Source: Pelobates cultripes (lineage: Eukaryota > Chordata > Amphibia > Anura > Pelobatidae). Taken from it: a stretch of DNA of 64,000 nucleotides. The position numbers were made by a program, and so were the translations under genes. The notes under the pieces are model-generated. The model saw only the letters and a program-made list of their open reading frames with translations. It had not been told where the DNA came from and ran no database searches. The DNA lies in NCBI GenBank assembly GCA_933207985.1, contig OW240913.1, positions 261,736,783 through 261,800,782 on the forward strand, read 5' to 3'. This document shows, piece by piece, positions 34,440 through 46,249 of the stretch (its first letter is position 1; every line of letters begins with the position of its first letter).

Positions 34440-35490
34440 TCATGACAGCAACTATGCAGGGCCAACATGCAACAATGCAATGAGACACGCAGGTCTCAGG
34501 TAAAAAGAGTAGAGGTAAACGTGATGATTTCCTCTCCGTAAACAATTAGAGAAGGAGAGTTGAATCATATCTAGCCAGATCTTTGGAACTTTTAGTGGAA
34601 TCATATTGAAGAGATATACCCATTCAGGTATGATGTACGTCTTTATCGTATTGACTCTTCCCTACCAAGAAATCTCTAAATAACGCAATTCTTTAAGGAT
34701 ACTATTGGTATATTCTATTAGTTTCGAGACATTAGCTTCAACTATAGTCTTTGGATTGTCCATAATAATTATTCCCAAATAATTAAAGTCTTTTTTTAGA
34801 CCAATGGATTTTATATATAGTTTTTTTTTTTTTATTTAAATAGAAGAATCTAGGTTTATCACTAAGGCTGTTGTTTTATGTATATTTATTTTATAATTGG
34901 AGATATCTCCATATTTTTCAATTTCTTGCATTAAATAAAATAAGGATAAAGTAGGATCAACATTAGAAATTAAAACTTCGTCTGCATTCAGACATATTTT
35001 CATTTCAGTTTTATCTATAATTATACCTATGATTTCTGTGTTATTTCTAAAATTGATTGCAAATGGTTCTATTGACAGGGCATATAAAAGAGGAGATAAG
35101 GGGCAGCCCTGTCTTGTCCCGTTTGCAATATCAAACCATTCTGTACAAAACTCGTGCCCTACTATTCTGGCTTTTGGTCATGTGTATAAGGCCCCAATGG
35201 CATCTGCTACCCATCCCTCAAACCCAAATGAAAATAAGACCCTTTTCATATATCCCCATCCGACCCTGTCGAAGGCATTTTCTGCATCCACTGACAGGGT
35301 CAGAAGGGGCGTCCCTAAGGATTGCACATACTCTAAAATATTGATAACTCTACGTGTGTTATCACTAGATTTTCTACAAACTCAATCTGATCTATATGAA
35401 TCAATTCAGGAAGGAGTGGGCTTATTCGCTGTGCTAATACTGAGGCATGAGTTTTCATATCTGTGTTGATCAATGATATTGGAGGGTTCC
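34440..35490 (-). pseudogene. L1 reverse transcriptase fragment, antisense
   Basis: Minus-strand blocks: ISLINTDMKTHASVLAQRIS (about 35480), LIHIDQIEFV, AFDRVGWGYMKRVLFSFGFE (about 35280), GWVADAIGALYT, GTRQGCPLSPLLYALSIEPF (about 35100), then LNADEVLIS where L1 has the Y/F-A-D-D catalytic motif. It ends in a downstream GRVNTIKTYIIPEWVYLF-like region near 34650. The altered catalytic motif and shifts make it inactive. Confidence 0.82.
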
Positions 35491-36129
35491 TAGGGTACGC
35501 ATGATGTAGGACATAGTAACACATGCGTAACATGAGGGGAATGAACTGCTGGTCGAAATGCCCATTGAAGACGAGCACGCTGAAATGTTTGTGCGGAAGC
35601 AACATTAAGAGCTGAAATAGGAGTGCTGGATCTGCAGAAGAATTGCAACATTCCTCTGGTAAACCCCAGGAAAATTGCATGAGAATTTTTAGTTTTCACC
35701 AGCCCCTAATCTCAATGTGAAGATATTCAGACGAACCGTCAAAAGACCGCTACTAAACTGAAGTAAACTGTAAGTGTTCTGCCTATACTATACTTCTGCC
35801 TATTTGGATTTTATTCATAGCTGAATAGGAGCTAAAATGCAAGGTACAATTTGAAATTAAAAGCCAGACTTGGTATAATCAAAGGGAAGAATATAAGTCT
35901 GTATAATTTTCCCTATTACCTTAAAGAAAATATAAAGCAAAGGGAAAAAAAATGAAAAGGAGAGGGAAAAACTGAAAAACAAAAAAACAGAAGGGGGAGA
36001 GGATACAAAGATATAAAGAAAAGGAAAAAATACACAAACTAAGACTAAAAAAGCATGGAGAGAAATTAAACATATAGTTTAAATGAACTATAAGGCTGGT
36101 GGGAAACTTCAGATAACTCGGTGCAGGGT

Positions 36130-36658
36130 TGTCAAGGTTCCCACCGTAACTTCCGGAGTGCTAAAGAGGTTGCCCCAGGAGTGCCCAGTAGCGGATTTGA
36201 ACCTGGGTACTTTGCAGTCCTTGGAATTCCTCCTGTCACTCTTGGTACACCTGAAGATGATGGTCTCATTAGCCAGGTATAAAACACTGCCTCTCCCAGA
36301 AGGCAGTGTCAGTTCCTTGACTCTGGTTCCGTATTGCTGGTTGTGTTCCAGTGTGCTACTGTTGATTCCTAACCTTGGCTTGTTACTCCATATATATCCT
36401 GACTTCTTGCATCCTCTGACATCGGCTTTCTTCTCGTTAATCCTGACTGCTGGCACCCACTGACCTCTGGCTTACCCACGACGATTCTCCTGCTTTATCC
36501 GTTCCTGTACTTCGACTTGGAGAATTATCCTGCACAGCCCCCGTGCACTGACTCACAGGCCAGGTGAATTCTTACCTGACCACCTCAACCTGTGTTTACT
36601 TGCAAGGGTGAGCATTTATCTCTGTCTGTTGGACTCCCAACTCAGGTAAGCCCTGACA
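36130..36658 (+). mobile_element. solo LTR, second family (529 bp)
   Basis: TGTCAAGG to CCCTGACA with 5-bp duplications AGGGT at 36125-36129 and 36659-36663. TATAAAA at 36278-36284 is the likely TATA box. It differs in sequence from the gypsy chromovirus LTRs. Solo LTRs arise by recombination between the two LTRs of one element. Confidence 0.88.
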
Positions 36659-37039
36659 AGGGTTTAATTAATTCCTAAGCAGTCCAAAAAAGGTTAATAA
36701 AACAAGCGGCAAAGACGAAAAAGAAGGGAAGAGACATAAACTAGAGAAGAATAATAGAAGAGAAATAACCAAAAGAAGCTAGACATATATAACTGGATTA
36801 CAATAAGCGGCATTTAGTAGACCAGCATCTCCTATTTCAGGCAATAAGAAAAACTTATTAAGTCTGCATAGAGACCAGAGAATCGGCAGAAGGAATTAAA
36901 GGATTCAAAGGAAAAAAAAAAGGGGGGAAATACCTCGAAATAAGCAAAGTGAAAAGGAAAGGTAAAAGGTAGAGAAAAAATTTCTCAGGAATCACAAGAA
37001 AAGAAAATGACAACTAAATGGTCCCAAGATAGTAAAATA

Positions 37040-38660
37040 CAGTTGCAAGAAAAAGTATGTGAACCCTTTGGAATGATATGGATTTCTGCACAAATTGGTT
37101 ATAAAATGTGATCTGATCATCATCTAAGTCACAACAATAGATCATCACAGTCTGCTTAAACTAATAACACACAAATAATGAAATGTTGCCATGTTTTTAT
37201 TGAACACACCATGTAAACATTCACAGTGCAGGTGGAAAAGGTATGTGAACCCCTAGACTAATGACATCTCCAAGAGCTAATTGGAGTGAGATGTCAGCCA
37301 ACTGGAGTCCAATCAATGAGATGAGATTGGAGGTGTTGGTTACAGCTGCCCTGCCCTATAAAAAACACACACCAGTTCTGTGTTTGCTTTTCACAAGAAG
37401 CATTGCCTGATGTGAATGATGCCTCGCACAAAAGAGCTCTCAGAAGACCTACGATTAAGAATTGTTGACTTGCATAAAGCTGGAAAGGGTTATAAAAGTA
37501 TCTCCAAAAGCCTTGCTGTTCATCAGTCCACAGTAAGACAAATTGTCTATAAATGGAGAAAGGTCAGCACTGCTGCTACTCTCCCTAGGAGTGGCCATCC
37601 TGTAAAGATGACTGCAAGAGCACAGCGCAGACTGCTCAACGAGGTGAAGAAGAATCCTAGAGTATCAGCTAAAGACTTACAAAAGTCACTGGCAAATGCT
37701 AACATCCCTGTTAGCGAATCTACAATACGTAAAACACTAAACAAGAATGGATTTCATGGGAGGATACCACAGAGGAAGCCACTGCTGTCCAAACAAAACA
37801 TTGCAGCACGTTTACAGTTTGCACAAGAGCACCTGGATGTTCCACAACAGTACTGGCAAAATATTCTGTGGACAGATGAAACCAAAGTTGAGTTGTTTGG
37901 AAGAAACACACAACACTATGTGTGGCGAAAAAAAGGCACAGCACACCAACATCAAAACCTCATCCCAACTATGAAGTATGGTGGTAGGGGCATCATGGTT
38001 TGGGGCTGCTTTGCTGCATCAGAGCCTGGACGGATTGCTATCATTGAAGGAAAAATGAATTCCCAAGTTTATCAAGACATTTTGCGGGAGAACTTAAGGC
38101 CATCTGTCTACCAGCTGAAGCTCAACAGAAGATAGGTGTTGCAACAGCACAATGACCCAAAGCATAGAAGTAAATCAACAACAGAATGGCTTAAACAGAA
38201 GAAAATACGCCTTCTGAAGTGGCCCAGTCAGAGTCCTGACCTCAACCCGATTGAGATGCTGTGGCATGACCTCAAGAAAGCGATTCACACCAGACATCCC
38301 AAGAATATTGCTGAACTGAAACAGTTCTTTAAAGAGGAATGGTCAAGAATTACTCCTGACCGTTGTGCCCGTCTGATCTGCAACTACAGGAAACGTTTGG
38401 TTGAAGTTATTGCTGCCAAAGGAGGTTCAACCAGTTATTAAATCCAAGGGTTCACGTACTTTTTCCACCTGCACTGTGAATGTTTACATGGTGTGTTCAA
38501 TAAAAACATGGCAACATTTCATTCTTTGTGTGTTATTAGTTTAAGCAGTCTGTGATTGTCTATTGTTGTGACTTAGATGATGATCAGATCACATTTTATG
38601 ACCAATTTGTATAGAAATCCATATCATTCCAAAGGGTTCACATACTTTTTCTTGCAACTG
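37040..38660 (+). mobile_element. Tc1-like element, copy B, inside L1 ORF1
   Basis: 1,621 bp, CAGTTGCAAG to CTTGCAACTG, flanked by TA at 37038-37039 and 38661-38662. Inverted repeats of ~215 bp (37040-37252 and 38445-38660), each with an outer and inner GAAAAAGTATGTGAACCC-type direct repeat, the likely transposase-binding sites. Confidence 0.95.
37416..38441 (+). pseudogene. Tc1-like transposase, copy B (one stop codon, altered catalytic Asp)
   Basis: 341 codons, the usual length for the family. N-terminal [20 protein letters not shown] begins a bipartite helix-turn-helix. GRIPQRKPLL follows, then the DD34E catalytic core: WTDETK (first Asp, about 37878), QQHNDPKH where the family has QQDNDPKH (so the second Asp is His, about 38154), and [11 protein letters not shown] (Glu, about 38255). 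A TAG at 38133-38135 is the only stop. The rest is a single open frame, so it decayed recently. It would catalyse excision and reinsertion at TA. Confidence 0.92.
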
Positions 38661-39798
38661 TAAATTATAAAAGCGACAAAAAGACCACTAAGCAAGAAAA
38701 GAGACTATCATCTTTTTTCTCTCCACAAGAGAATCAAGAGATTAATGAAGAACCACCCTTAGACTCTTCTTTATCAATAGTATCAATTCCTTCAGAAACT
38801 AATAGTATAACTTTGGATGTGATGAAAAACCTACTGGATAATGATCTTAAAGAAATAAAAAATGAAATGCAAGATAAGTTTATTGATTTCAAAAGTGAAA
38901 TTTCTACGGTCCTATCTAGAATTTAAAAAAATAGAAGAAAAAGAAGAACACATAGAATTCCAGTTACAAGGTTTAGGAAATATACACCAAGATGGAGTCA
39001 AGGATGGTACTTCTGGAAGAAAAATATGTGATATGGAAGATCGTGCTTGTCGAGCAATTTTAAGATTTAGAAACATACCAGAGAAGATTACAGATGAAAA
39101 ATTAAGAGATTTTGTAGGATAATTTTTTATAACGTTGAACATTTCAAAAGACACCCATGAGACAAAAATTTAACATTGTCATAGAATCCATAAACCATCA
39201 GATGTTCAAAATGATTTTGCAAGAGATGTAATTGTTGCATTCCATTCTTACGAGTTTAAAAATCTTATTTCACAAACCTTAGAAAAGAAGAAAATTCCTG
39301 AAGAAAAATGTAAAGACATATTTGTTCTTACAGATATCTCCTACCACACAAGACTCAAAAGAAGAGACTTTGCTCCTATTTCCCGACGTTGAAAAAAACA
39401 TTTTAATTTATGATTAAATTTAAAATTTAGATGGAGACACTGGCGTACATACCGCGGTCGTGGGGGTTTCAGCTGCGTCCGGGTCCAGCCCACCAGGGGG
39501 CCCGGCCGCACTGCGACCCGGTATTTATGCCAGTTTGCCAGGGCCCCCCCAGGCTGGCAGTGCTGTCAGCGGGCGTGCGGGCACGCATGGGAGCATTTTC
39601 CCCTTAGCGCTCTCTGCCCAGCTCCTTCGCGCGCACTGCACTGATGCCGGAGCCGGAATATGATGTAATTCTGGCTCCGGCATCGGTAAGCGGTGCGCGA
39701 GGGAGCAGGGCAGAGAGCGCTCATGCTCCCTCGCAGAACCCCAGGGAATCCCCTCAGCACTCCCAAAGGTAAGAAGGCTGGGGGATTACATTTAAAAA

Positions 39799-39806
<8 letters not shown>

Positions 39807-39830
<24 letters not shown>

Positions 39831-40405
39831 TAATTTTTGTGTGTGTGTGTGTGTGTCTGTTACTGAGTGTGTGTGTCTGTTACTGAGTGTGTGTGATGTG
39901 TGTGTGTGTTTGTGTGTCTGTTATTGAGTGTGTTTCTGTGAGTGTGTGTCTGTTAGTGTGTGTTACTGTGTGTGTCTGTTACTGAGTGTGTTAGCTGTGT
40001 ATTTGTGTGTCTGCTACTGTGTCAGTGAGTGTGTTAGTTTTTGTGTGTGTGTGTATGTTACTGTGTGTGTCTGTTACTGAGTGTGCGTCTGCTAGTGAGG
40101 GTCACTGTGTGTGTGTTAATGTGTGTGTCAGTGAGTGTGTTACTGTGTGTGTCTGTTACTGAGCATGTTCGTTTGTGTGTGTCTGTTAGTGTGTGTCTGT
40201 TTGGTGTCTGATAGTGAGTGTGTGTTTGTCAGTGACAGTGTATGTTTTGTAAGTGAGTGTGTATGTCTGTCTGTCACTGAGTGTGTATGTATGTGTCACT
40301 GAGTGTGTATGTATGTCTGTCACTGAGTGTGTGTCTGTCAGTAAATGTGTGTGTCTGTTAGCTAGTGTGTATGCGTCTGTTCGTGAGAGTGTGTGTGTGT
40401 AGGTG
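39807..40405. repeat. TG-rich minisatellite
   Basis: TGTGTGTCTGTTACTGAGTG-like units of variable length inside the hAT at 39438-40921. Confidence 0.92.
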
Positions 40406-40406
40406 G

Positions 40407-40668
40407 TTAAAACCCCTTCAGCACTTACCTTTCTCGAGCGCCGGGCTCCCTTACATAATGCTTTCCTATGGACGTCCAGCGTCTCCTCACTGTAATTTTC
40501 ACAGTGAGAATCGCGGAGGCTACTAGAGGCTGGATTTACCCTCAGTGAAACATAGCAGTTTCTCTGAAACTGCTATGTTTTCAGCTGCAGGGTTAAAACT
40601 AGAGGGACCTGGCACCCAGACCACTTCATTGAGCTGAAGTGATCTGAGTGTCTATAGTGGTCCTTTAA
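40407..40668. mobile_element. MITE right half
   Basis: Shares AAAACCCCTTCAGC and the stem CACTTCATTGAGCTGAAGTG with other copies, and ends TAGTGGTCCTTTAA. The same family recurs in the opposite direction at 63599-64000. Confidence 0.6.
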
Positions 40669-40744
40669 CCCCTTAAGGACACATGACATGTGTGACATGT
40701 CATAATTCCCTTTTATTCCTGAAGTTTGGTCCTTAAGGGGTTAA
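40665..40744. mobile_element. 80-bp TTAA palindromic MITE, copy 2
   Basis: TTAACCCCTTAAGGAC to GTCCTTAAGGGGTTAA, exactly 80 bp. It sits in the opposite orientation to copies 1 and 3. Its TTAA overlaps the end of the preceding MITE. Confidence 0.88.
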
Positions 40745-41030
40745 GTGTATGTATCTGCATGCAGTGGTGTACATACTGCGGTCGCAAGGGTCGCAGCCCT
40801 GCAACCCCTGCGACCAGGTGCCCGCCGCCATATGTTGCGGCCCTGGCCCGCGCAGGGTAAGCTGGGAAACCCACGGATCAATTTTCGCACCGGGACCCCA
40901 TGGATTGTGTGTATGCCACTGGATGGAGAGAGCCATCTTCGTTACAGATTTTACATAACAATGACTGGCAAACGTTCAAAACTCATGAAATGGCAGTGGA
41001 ATGGCTGAAAATTACTAACTATATTTAATT

Positions 41031-41962
41031 TCAGAAATATAAATAAGGTTTTTTTTTTTATATTGCTGTTATAGTAATGGTTTTCTGCTTAAACCAAGCT
41101 TAATATATAATTAACAAATAACTTGATGATTACTACTACACAATTTAAACACAAGTATATTTAAAGATGGATTCACATCACGTTTTTTTTATATCACACA
41201 GAAAAAAAAGTAAAAAGAGCACTTCTTCAAATGGAAATTAAGAAAAAGGAGAAGGAAGGGAAGAGAGAGAAAAGAAAAGGGGAAAGGAAGGGGAAGATAT
41301 TGTGAAATATAACATTAGTTGCACGAAATAAAGAAATGAAATAAGTATAAAGTGACACGAAACCACAAAATTGCACGGAACTGTATAAAATAATATATGT
41401 AATATTGAGTAGGTATAATAAATAAAGTCTAATGGAATTTGAAGTAGAGATAATAAAGAACACAATATTCAATAAATATTAAAGAAATATACAGAATTTG
41501 CGAACTTGGTATAACTGCAGGATAACAAAAATGTAGGTTTTTGTGTGTGTGTCTTTCTTCTCTTTCTTCCTTTATACTGAGAGGGCAATAGTCAATTTAA
41601 GAGAAAGAAAAAAGATGAATAATAGAGGGATTAAACTGTCAAAAAGAGTAAAAAGTTCTGTTGAACCTGTTTCTGAATATTAAGAAATACCAGCATGTTC
41701 GTTCCCTCACTGTGGGTATAATTTTAGATACTTTGACGTTGGAGATTCTTCGAACTCCACCATATAGCTGTTGCAATAAATTGCAATGGTGTTACAATAT
41801 GATGTTTTTTAACATACATAATTTAATGTTGTCTTGTGTAACATGTTGTTTATGTACTTGGTTGTTTGTTATATCATAGCTATTTTCTGATGAAAGATAA
41901 TTAAAAATGTAAAAGAGGATCAGGAAAAAAATAAGAAATGCAAAGAAGAGTAAGGGAAAAAA
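41031..41962. other. L1 ORF1-ORF2 spacer
   Basis: AT- and purine-rich DNA with no reading frame. It is longer than a usual L1 spacer, so it may hide an unrecognised insertion. Confidence 0.45.
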
Positions 41963-44030
41963 ATGATCAAATTAATCTCGGTTAAAGTTCAAGGGATTAA
42001 TTCCCCTAATAAAAGAGGATTCCTGTATAGCACTCTTCTGAGGGAAGGGGCCCAGATTTGTTTTGTACAGGAAACTCATTGGAGAAAAGAGGATAGACAA
42101 CATTGGAACTTCAAAAAGTTTGCCCTTGTGGGTAGGGCTTCAATGGCAAAAAAAAAGAAAAAAGGCGTAGCGATAATTTTTTCAAGTATAAGTAAATATC
42201 AATGTGAATATTCTGAAAGTGATTCTGACGGTAGATTTATAATATGGATTGGAATGATCAATGGAACACAATATACCCTAGTAAATATATAACTGCCGAA
42301 TATAACTCCAGTGAAATACTCGTCTAAAATAATAAATAAAATTGATTCAACACGAAAGGGAATTTTATTATTAATAGCAGGGGACTTTACTTGTGTGGCT
42401 GACCCAATACTAGATAAAGATTTGAATGCTGGCCATCAAACAAGCCACTTCACTCCTTAGACTTACCAAAACATTTAAACTTTTTGATATGTGGATATTA
42501 CTTCACCCTAGGGAATGTTATTATACGCATAAATCTAGGGCTCATAAATCTTCAGCTAGAATTTATATGTGCTGGGGTGATTCTGAGCTATTGAATAAAA
42601 TAAAATCTTTTAGCATAAGAGATAACACTTGGTCTGATCACGACCTCCTTATATTAGAAATAGACGAATTAAGAAAAAGAGAACCTCCTCCATGGAGATT
42701 GAATGAGTTTTTTAAGTGAATTCTAAAAAAATAAAGAATATATCAATAATATTTCTGAATTATTTTTTGCTGAAATTCTACCAGAACATACCTCTAATAT
42801 TAATATTTGGTGCACATATAGGGCTGTAATCAGAAGCCACTTGATAAAGTTAGCTAGTCAAGAAAAAAAAGATTGAGGGATGAGTTTAACAGAGCTCTAT
42901 ATAAAAGTTTTATAATCTATCAGCACAGAATAAAAAAAAGTAAATTTAAGATCTCAGAGAGGATAGAATTCAACTTGAAAAAACGTAAAATTAAATACTA
43001 TTATAGAAATAATAAAGTTGATAGGGTATTAACAAATAGATAATAAAAAAATAAGGCTGAAAATAAGATTTATAAAATTATAGATGATGATTAAATCTTA
43101 CTAACCTCAGAAAGTATTGGAAATTTTTTAAGAAATTGCTATAAAAAATTGTTTAATTTAGCAGCTAACCCTAAAGAGTCAGATATAGATGAATATTTAA
43201 ATAAAATAAAATTCCCAAAAACTACTTTGGAACAAAAACTAAATCAGGAGATAAAACAAGAACAAGTTGATGTCGTTATAAATAACCTTCAAACCATAAA
43301 AACAGCTGGACCTGACGTTTTTTTCAAATTCATTTTTTAAGATATATAAAAATATTATTTCTTCAAAATTAACAACAACATTTAATGAGATAGTGTCACG
43401 TATTCATCCGCTTATAGAAATGTGGTTAATTACATTTACTGTCCACACAGGAAAAGTTGTGCCGAGCAGCAACCTAATCCACAGAAGGGTTAATTCTGAG
43501 CAGCAATTATGCAAATGAAACCTGGTAACTGACTTTGGGGTCAAAGGCCGGTTACAGCCTATCAGAACTAAAGGAGGGGTATTTAGGCCCAGTTCTCAGC
43601 CTGCTCAGTGCCCTGTCGTGGTTTCCCTTGTGGTTGTCTGAGAGCGCGTTCCTGTTTATAGTTTTCTACCTGGTTTTTGACTTTGGCTTTGTTTATTGAC
43701 TTCTCTATATTCTGGTATCCTGACTCCTGGCTTTCCTCATCGCTGTGTCCCTTTCTGTGTTCCCTGACCTCGGCTAGTATTTCTTGACTATTCTTTGTAC
43801 GTTAAATCCGGCCATTCTAAGGACCGGTAATACGTTACTTATTTGTCATCCGTGCTGTACAGTTCTACATGCTGGATCAAACAGTAATCCTGACAGATAG
43901 CTGCTACTGGTAATCTAACAAAGGAGCTGTTAAGAGCTAATATTAAACCCATTTCGAAGCAGGATAAATCTCAAACAGACATTACAAATTACAGACCCTT
44001 CCCTTTTTTATCTTCTGTATCCCGCTGAAA
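41963..44030 (+). pseudogene. L1 ORF2: endonuclease and start of reverse transcriptase, internally deleted
   Basis: MIKLISVKVQGINSPNKRGF then LREGAQICFVQETHW (the Glu of the AP-like endonuclease), LLLIAGDFTC, and TWSDHDLLILEI (the SDH motif, about 42640). RT N-terminal blocks LNQEIKQEQVDVVINNLQTI and TAGPDVFFKF follow (about 43300). After the solo LTR at 43394-43895 comes LRANIKPISKQDKSQTD-like sequence and NYRPFPFLSSVS (about 43990), after which the reading jumps to the 3' end. The catalytic FADD region is missing. Shifts and stops elsewhere confirm decay. Confidence 0.82.
43394..43895 (+). mobile_element. solo LTR of the gypsy chromovirus family
   Basis: 502 bp, TGTCACG to CCTGACA, with exact 5-bp duplications GATAG at 43389-43393 and 43896-43900. 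TATTTAG at 43580-43586 and GCCCTGTCGTGG at 43610-43621, again 30 bp apart. It interrupts L1 ORF2. Confidence 0.93.
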
Positions 44031-44149
44031 CGCTTTTGACTCAATAAAAATTGTTAAAAAAAAAAAAAAGAGAGAGAGAGAGATACATCGCCATCTGATG
44101 TACACAGCTCACAATGCTTTGCAAACTGTGAATGTACCATTTGTCTATC

Positions 44150-44819
44150 CTTGCTAGGTTGTATTTGTGAGCAGTGCTTGTGTATTTGAATGTAAGCATG
44201 TTTTATATGGAGCGTGTGTGTATGTGTGCATGTTGGGGTCTTGTATGTACCATTGCCATTGAGATGCAGTAGTGTACTTCTATGTAATGTTTTTGTTTGA
44301 ATGCAAGAGTGTGTTTGTATGTACTGTTAGCTTTTAAGTGCAGGTATCCTTTTGTGTACAGTATAGTACTGTTGTTTGAATGGATGGGTGTTTGTATATA
44401 ATTTTGGCATTTTAATACAGGGATGTGTTTATATGTAATGTTTGCATTTAATTGCAAGGGTGTGTTTGTGTATAGTGTTGGCTTTTAAATGTGGGTGTAC
44501 AAATTTGTGTAGTATTGATGTTTTAATAAAGGGGTTTGTTTGTATATCATTTTGGCATTTGAGTGCAGGGGTGTGTTTTTATGTAATATTTGTGTTAGAT
44601 TGCAGTGGTTTGTTTGCATGGAGGTTGGCATTTGATTGCTGGGACGTATATATACATATACTGAAACCTACATACACATTGACACACATACACTCACTGA
44701 CACATACACACACACTGACAAATACACAGTAAGACAAAGATACACAAGTATACACAAGTATACACACACACATTGATAAACACATAGAAACACACACTGA
44801 CCCATACACACACTGACAC
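44150..44819. repeat. ~55-60-bp minisatellite, then CA array
   Basis: 44150-44640 has units of GCATTTGAGTGCAGGGGTGTGTTTTTATGT-like text in irregular tandem. 44650-44819 is CACACTGACACATACACACA. Confidence 0.8.
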
Positions 44820-46215
44820 CAGGGCCGGCGCTTCCTATAGGCCAACTAGGCGGCCGCCTAGGGCGCTATATGAAGGGGAGCGCTGGCCCTGGATCTTCTT
44901 TTTCTCAAACACAGAGGCCACCCCTCTGTGTTTGAATAATTATACTGCTCGTTTGGTCGCTGGCTATATTACTGGGTGCTAGGGTACACTTACATGGCTA
45001 CTGACTAGTGCCCGGCGTAACACTGGTCCGGCGGCATCCAGTTTAGCCTGCTTAGCCAGGCCCCCACAAGGACTCCCATTAACGACGTGGGTCAATGAGA
45101 CATCACAATGTGTATTTGTGAAGAATTTGTGTTTGTGCATGTCAGTCTGTATGGGTCAGTGTTTTGTTTGTATGGGTCAGCGTGTGTCTGCAGTATGGGT
45201 CAGTGTTTGTCTTTATGGGTCAGTGTGTGTCTATATGGGTCAGTGTTTGTCTGTATGGGTCAGTGTGTGTCTGTATGGATCAGCGTTTGTCTATATGGGT
45301 CAGTGTGTGTCTGTATAGGTCAGTGTTTGTCTATATAGGTCAGTGTGTGTCTGTATGGGTCAGTGTGTGTCTGTATGTAAGAGCATGGGTTAGTGTGTGT
45401 GTCTGCACGGGTCAGTGTGTGTTGACACGGGTTAGTGTGTGTCTGTATGGATCAGTGTTTGTCTGTATGGATCAGTGTGTTTTTGTATGGGTCCGTGTTT
45501 GTCTGTATGGGTCAGTATGTGTCTGTAAGGGGTCAATATGTGTCTGTATGGGTCAGTGTGTGTCTGTATCAATCAGTGTTAGTCTGTATGGGTTAGTGTG
45601 TGTCTGTATGGGTCAGTGTGTGTCTGTATGGGTCATTGTTTGTTTGTATGGGTCAGTGTGTGTCTGTATGGATCAGTGGGTGTCTGTATGGATCAGTGTG
45701 TGTCTGCATGGGTCAGTGTGTGTCTGTATGTGTATGCATGGGTCAGTGTGTGTCTGCATGGGTCAGTGTGTGTCGGCATTGGTCGACACATGGGTTAGAG
45801 TGTGTCTGCATGGGTCAGAGTGTGTCTGCAGTATGGGCCAATGTGTGTTTGTATGTGTCAGTGTGTGTGTCTGCATATATCTGTTTGTGTCAGTGTATGT
45901 GTCTGCATGGTCCAGTATGTGTGTCTGCATGAGAAAATGTGTATGTGTATGTCTGCATGGGTCAGTGTGTGCGTGCGTCAGTCTGCATTCATCAGTGTGT
46001 CAGTCAGCGTGTGTCAGTAAGTGTGCATCAGTCAATGTGGTCAGTGTGTGTGCGTCAATCTGCATGGGTCAGTGCGTGTGTGTCAACCTGCATGGGTCAG
46101 TGCATGTGTGTCAGTCTGCTTAGGTCAGTGTATGTCAGCATGCATGTGTGGGTGGAACAAATGGGGTGGCAATTTTTTTTTGCCAAGGGCGCCAAATATC
46201 CTTGCACCAGCACTG
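44820..46215. mobile_element. hAT element inside CA array
   Basis: Ends CAGGGCCGGCGC and GCACCAGCACTG (inverted, three mismatches) with 8-bp duplications ACTGACAC (44812-44819) and ACTGACAT (46216-46223). It contains GGCGGCCGCCTAGGGCGC near the left end and a 1-kb minisatellite. No transposase. Confidence 0.75.
45110..46140. repeat. TGTATGGGTCAGTGTGTGTC minisatellite
   Basis: About 50 units of ~20 bp. A 319-codon open frame here (VCLYGSVCVCMGQ-like) exists only because the unit lacks stops. Confidence 0.96.
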
Positions 46216-46249
46216 ACTGACATACATACACACAAGTAATAATTACTAT

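Larger units (their letters stand above)
39438..40921. mobile_element. hAT element in L1 ORF1, possibly composite
   Basis: Left end CACTGGCGTACATACC and right end GTGTGTATGCCACTG are inverted repeats. Flanking 8-bp duplications are identical: GATGGAGA at 39430-39437 and 40922-40929. A second left end, CAGTGGTGTACATACTGCGG, lies inside at 40762. The interior has GC-rich hairpins, a TG array and MITE sequence. Confidence 0.9.
37010..41030 (+). pseudogene. L1 ORF1, split by Tc1 and hAT
   Basis: Starts MTTKWSQDSKI (37010-37039), then Tc1. It resumes at 38663 with NYKSDKKTTKQEKRLSSFF and LDNDLKEIKNEMQDKFID (coiled-coil-like), a frameshift near 38925, the RRM-like MEDRACRAILRFRNIPEKIT (about 39034), and the C-terminal domain DIFVLTDISYHTRLKRRDFA. 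It is interrupted at 39438-40921 by a hAT and finishes TFKTHEMAVEWLKITN (about 40975). The product would be the L1 RNA-binding chaperone. Frameshifts and stops make it inactive. Confidence 0.75.
35491..44069 (+). mobile_element. L1 retrotransposon with four nested insertions
   Basis: A-rich leader (about 35700-37009), ORF1 (37010-41030), spacer, ORF2 (41963-44030), AATAAA (44043-44048) and a poly-A tail (44055-44069). Interruptions: solo LTR 36130-36658, Tc1 37040-38660, hAT 39438-40921, solo LTR 43394-43895. Removing each with one copy of its duplication restores L1 continuity. ORF2 is joined from an early RT segment almost directly to the tail, so much of the RT and C-terminal region was lost. 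The 5' limit is approximate. Confidence 0.75.

Noticed and set aside
35520..35600. Third hammerhead-like motif (TTGAAGACGAGC...GCTGAAATG)
   Set aside because: Stem I pairing and the core consensus are not convincing.
36170..36225. tRNA-like B box on the minus strand (GGTTCAAATCC)
   Set aside because: No A box, acceptor stem or cloverleaf; it lies inside a solo LTR with 5-bp duplications.
45164..46123. 319-codon open frame rich in VCLYGSVCVCMGQ
   Set aside because: Same reason: the 20-bp unit has no stops in these frames.
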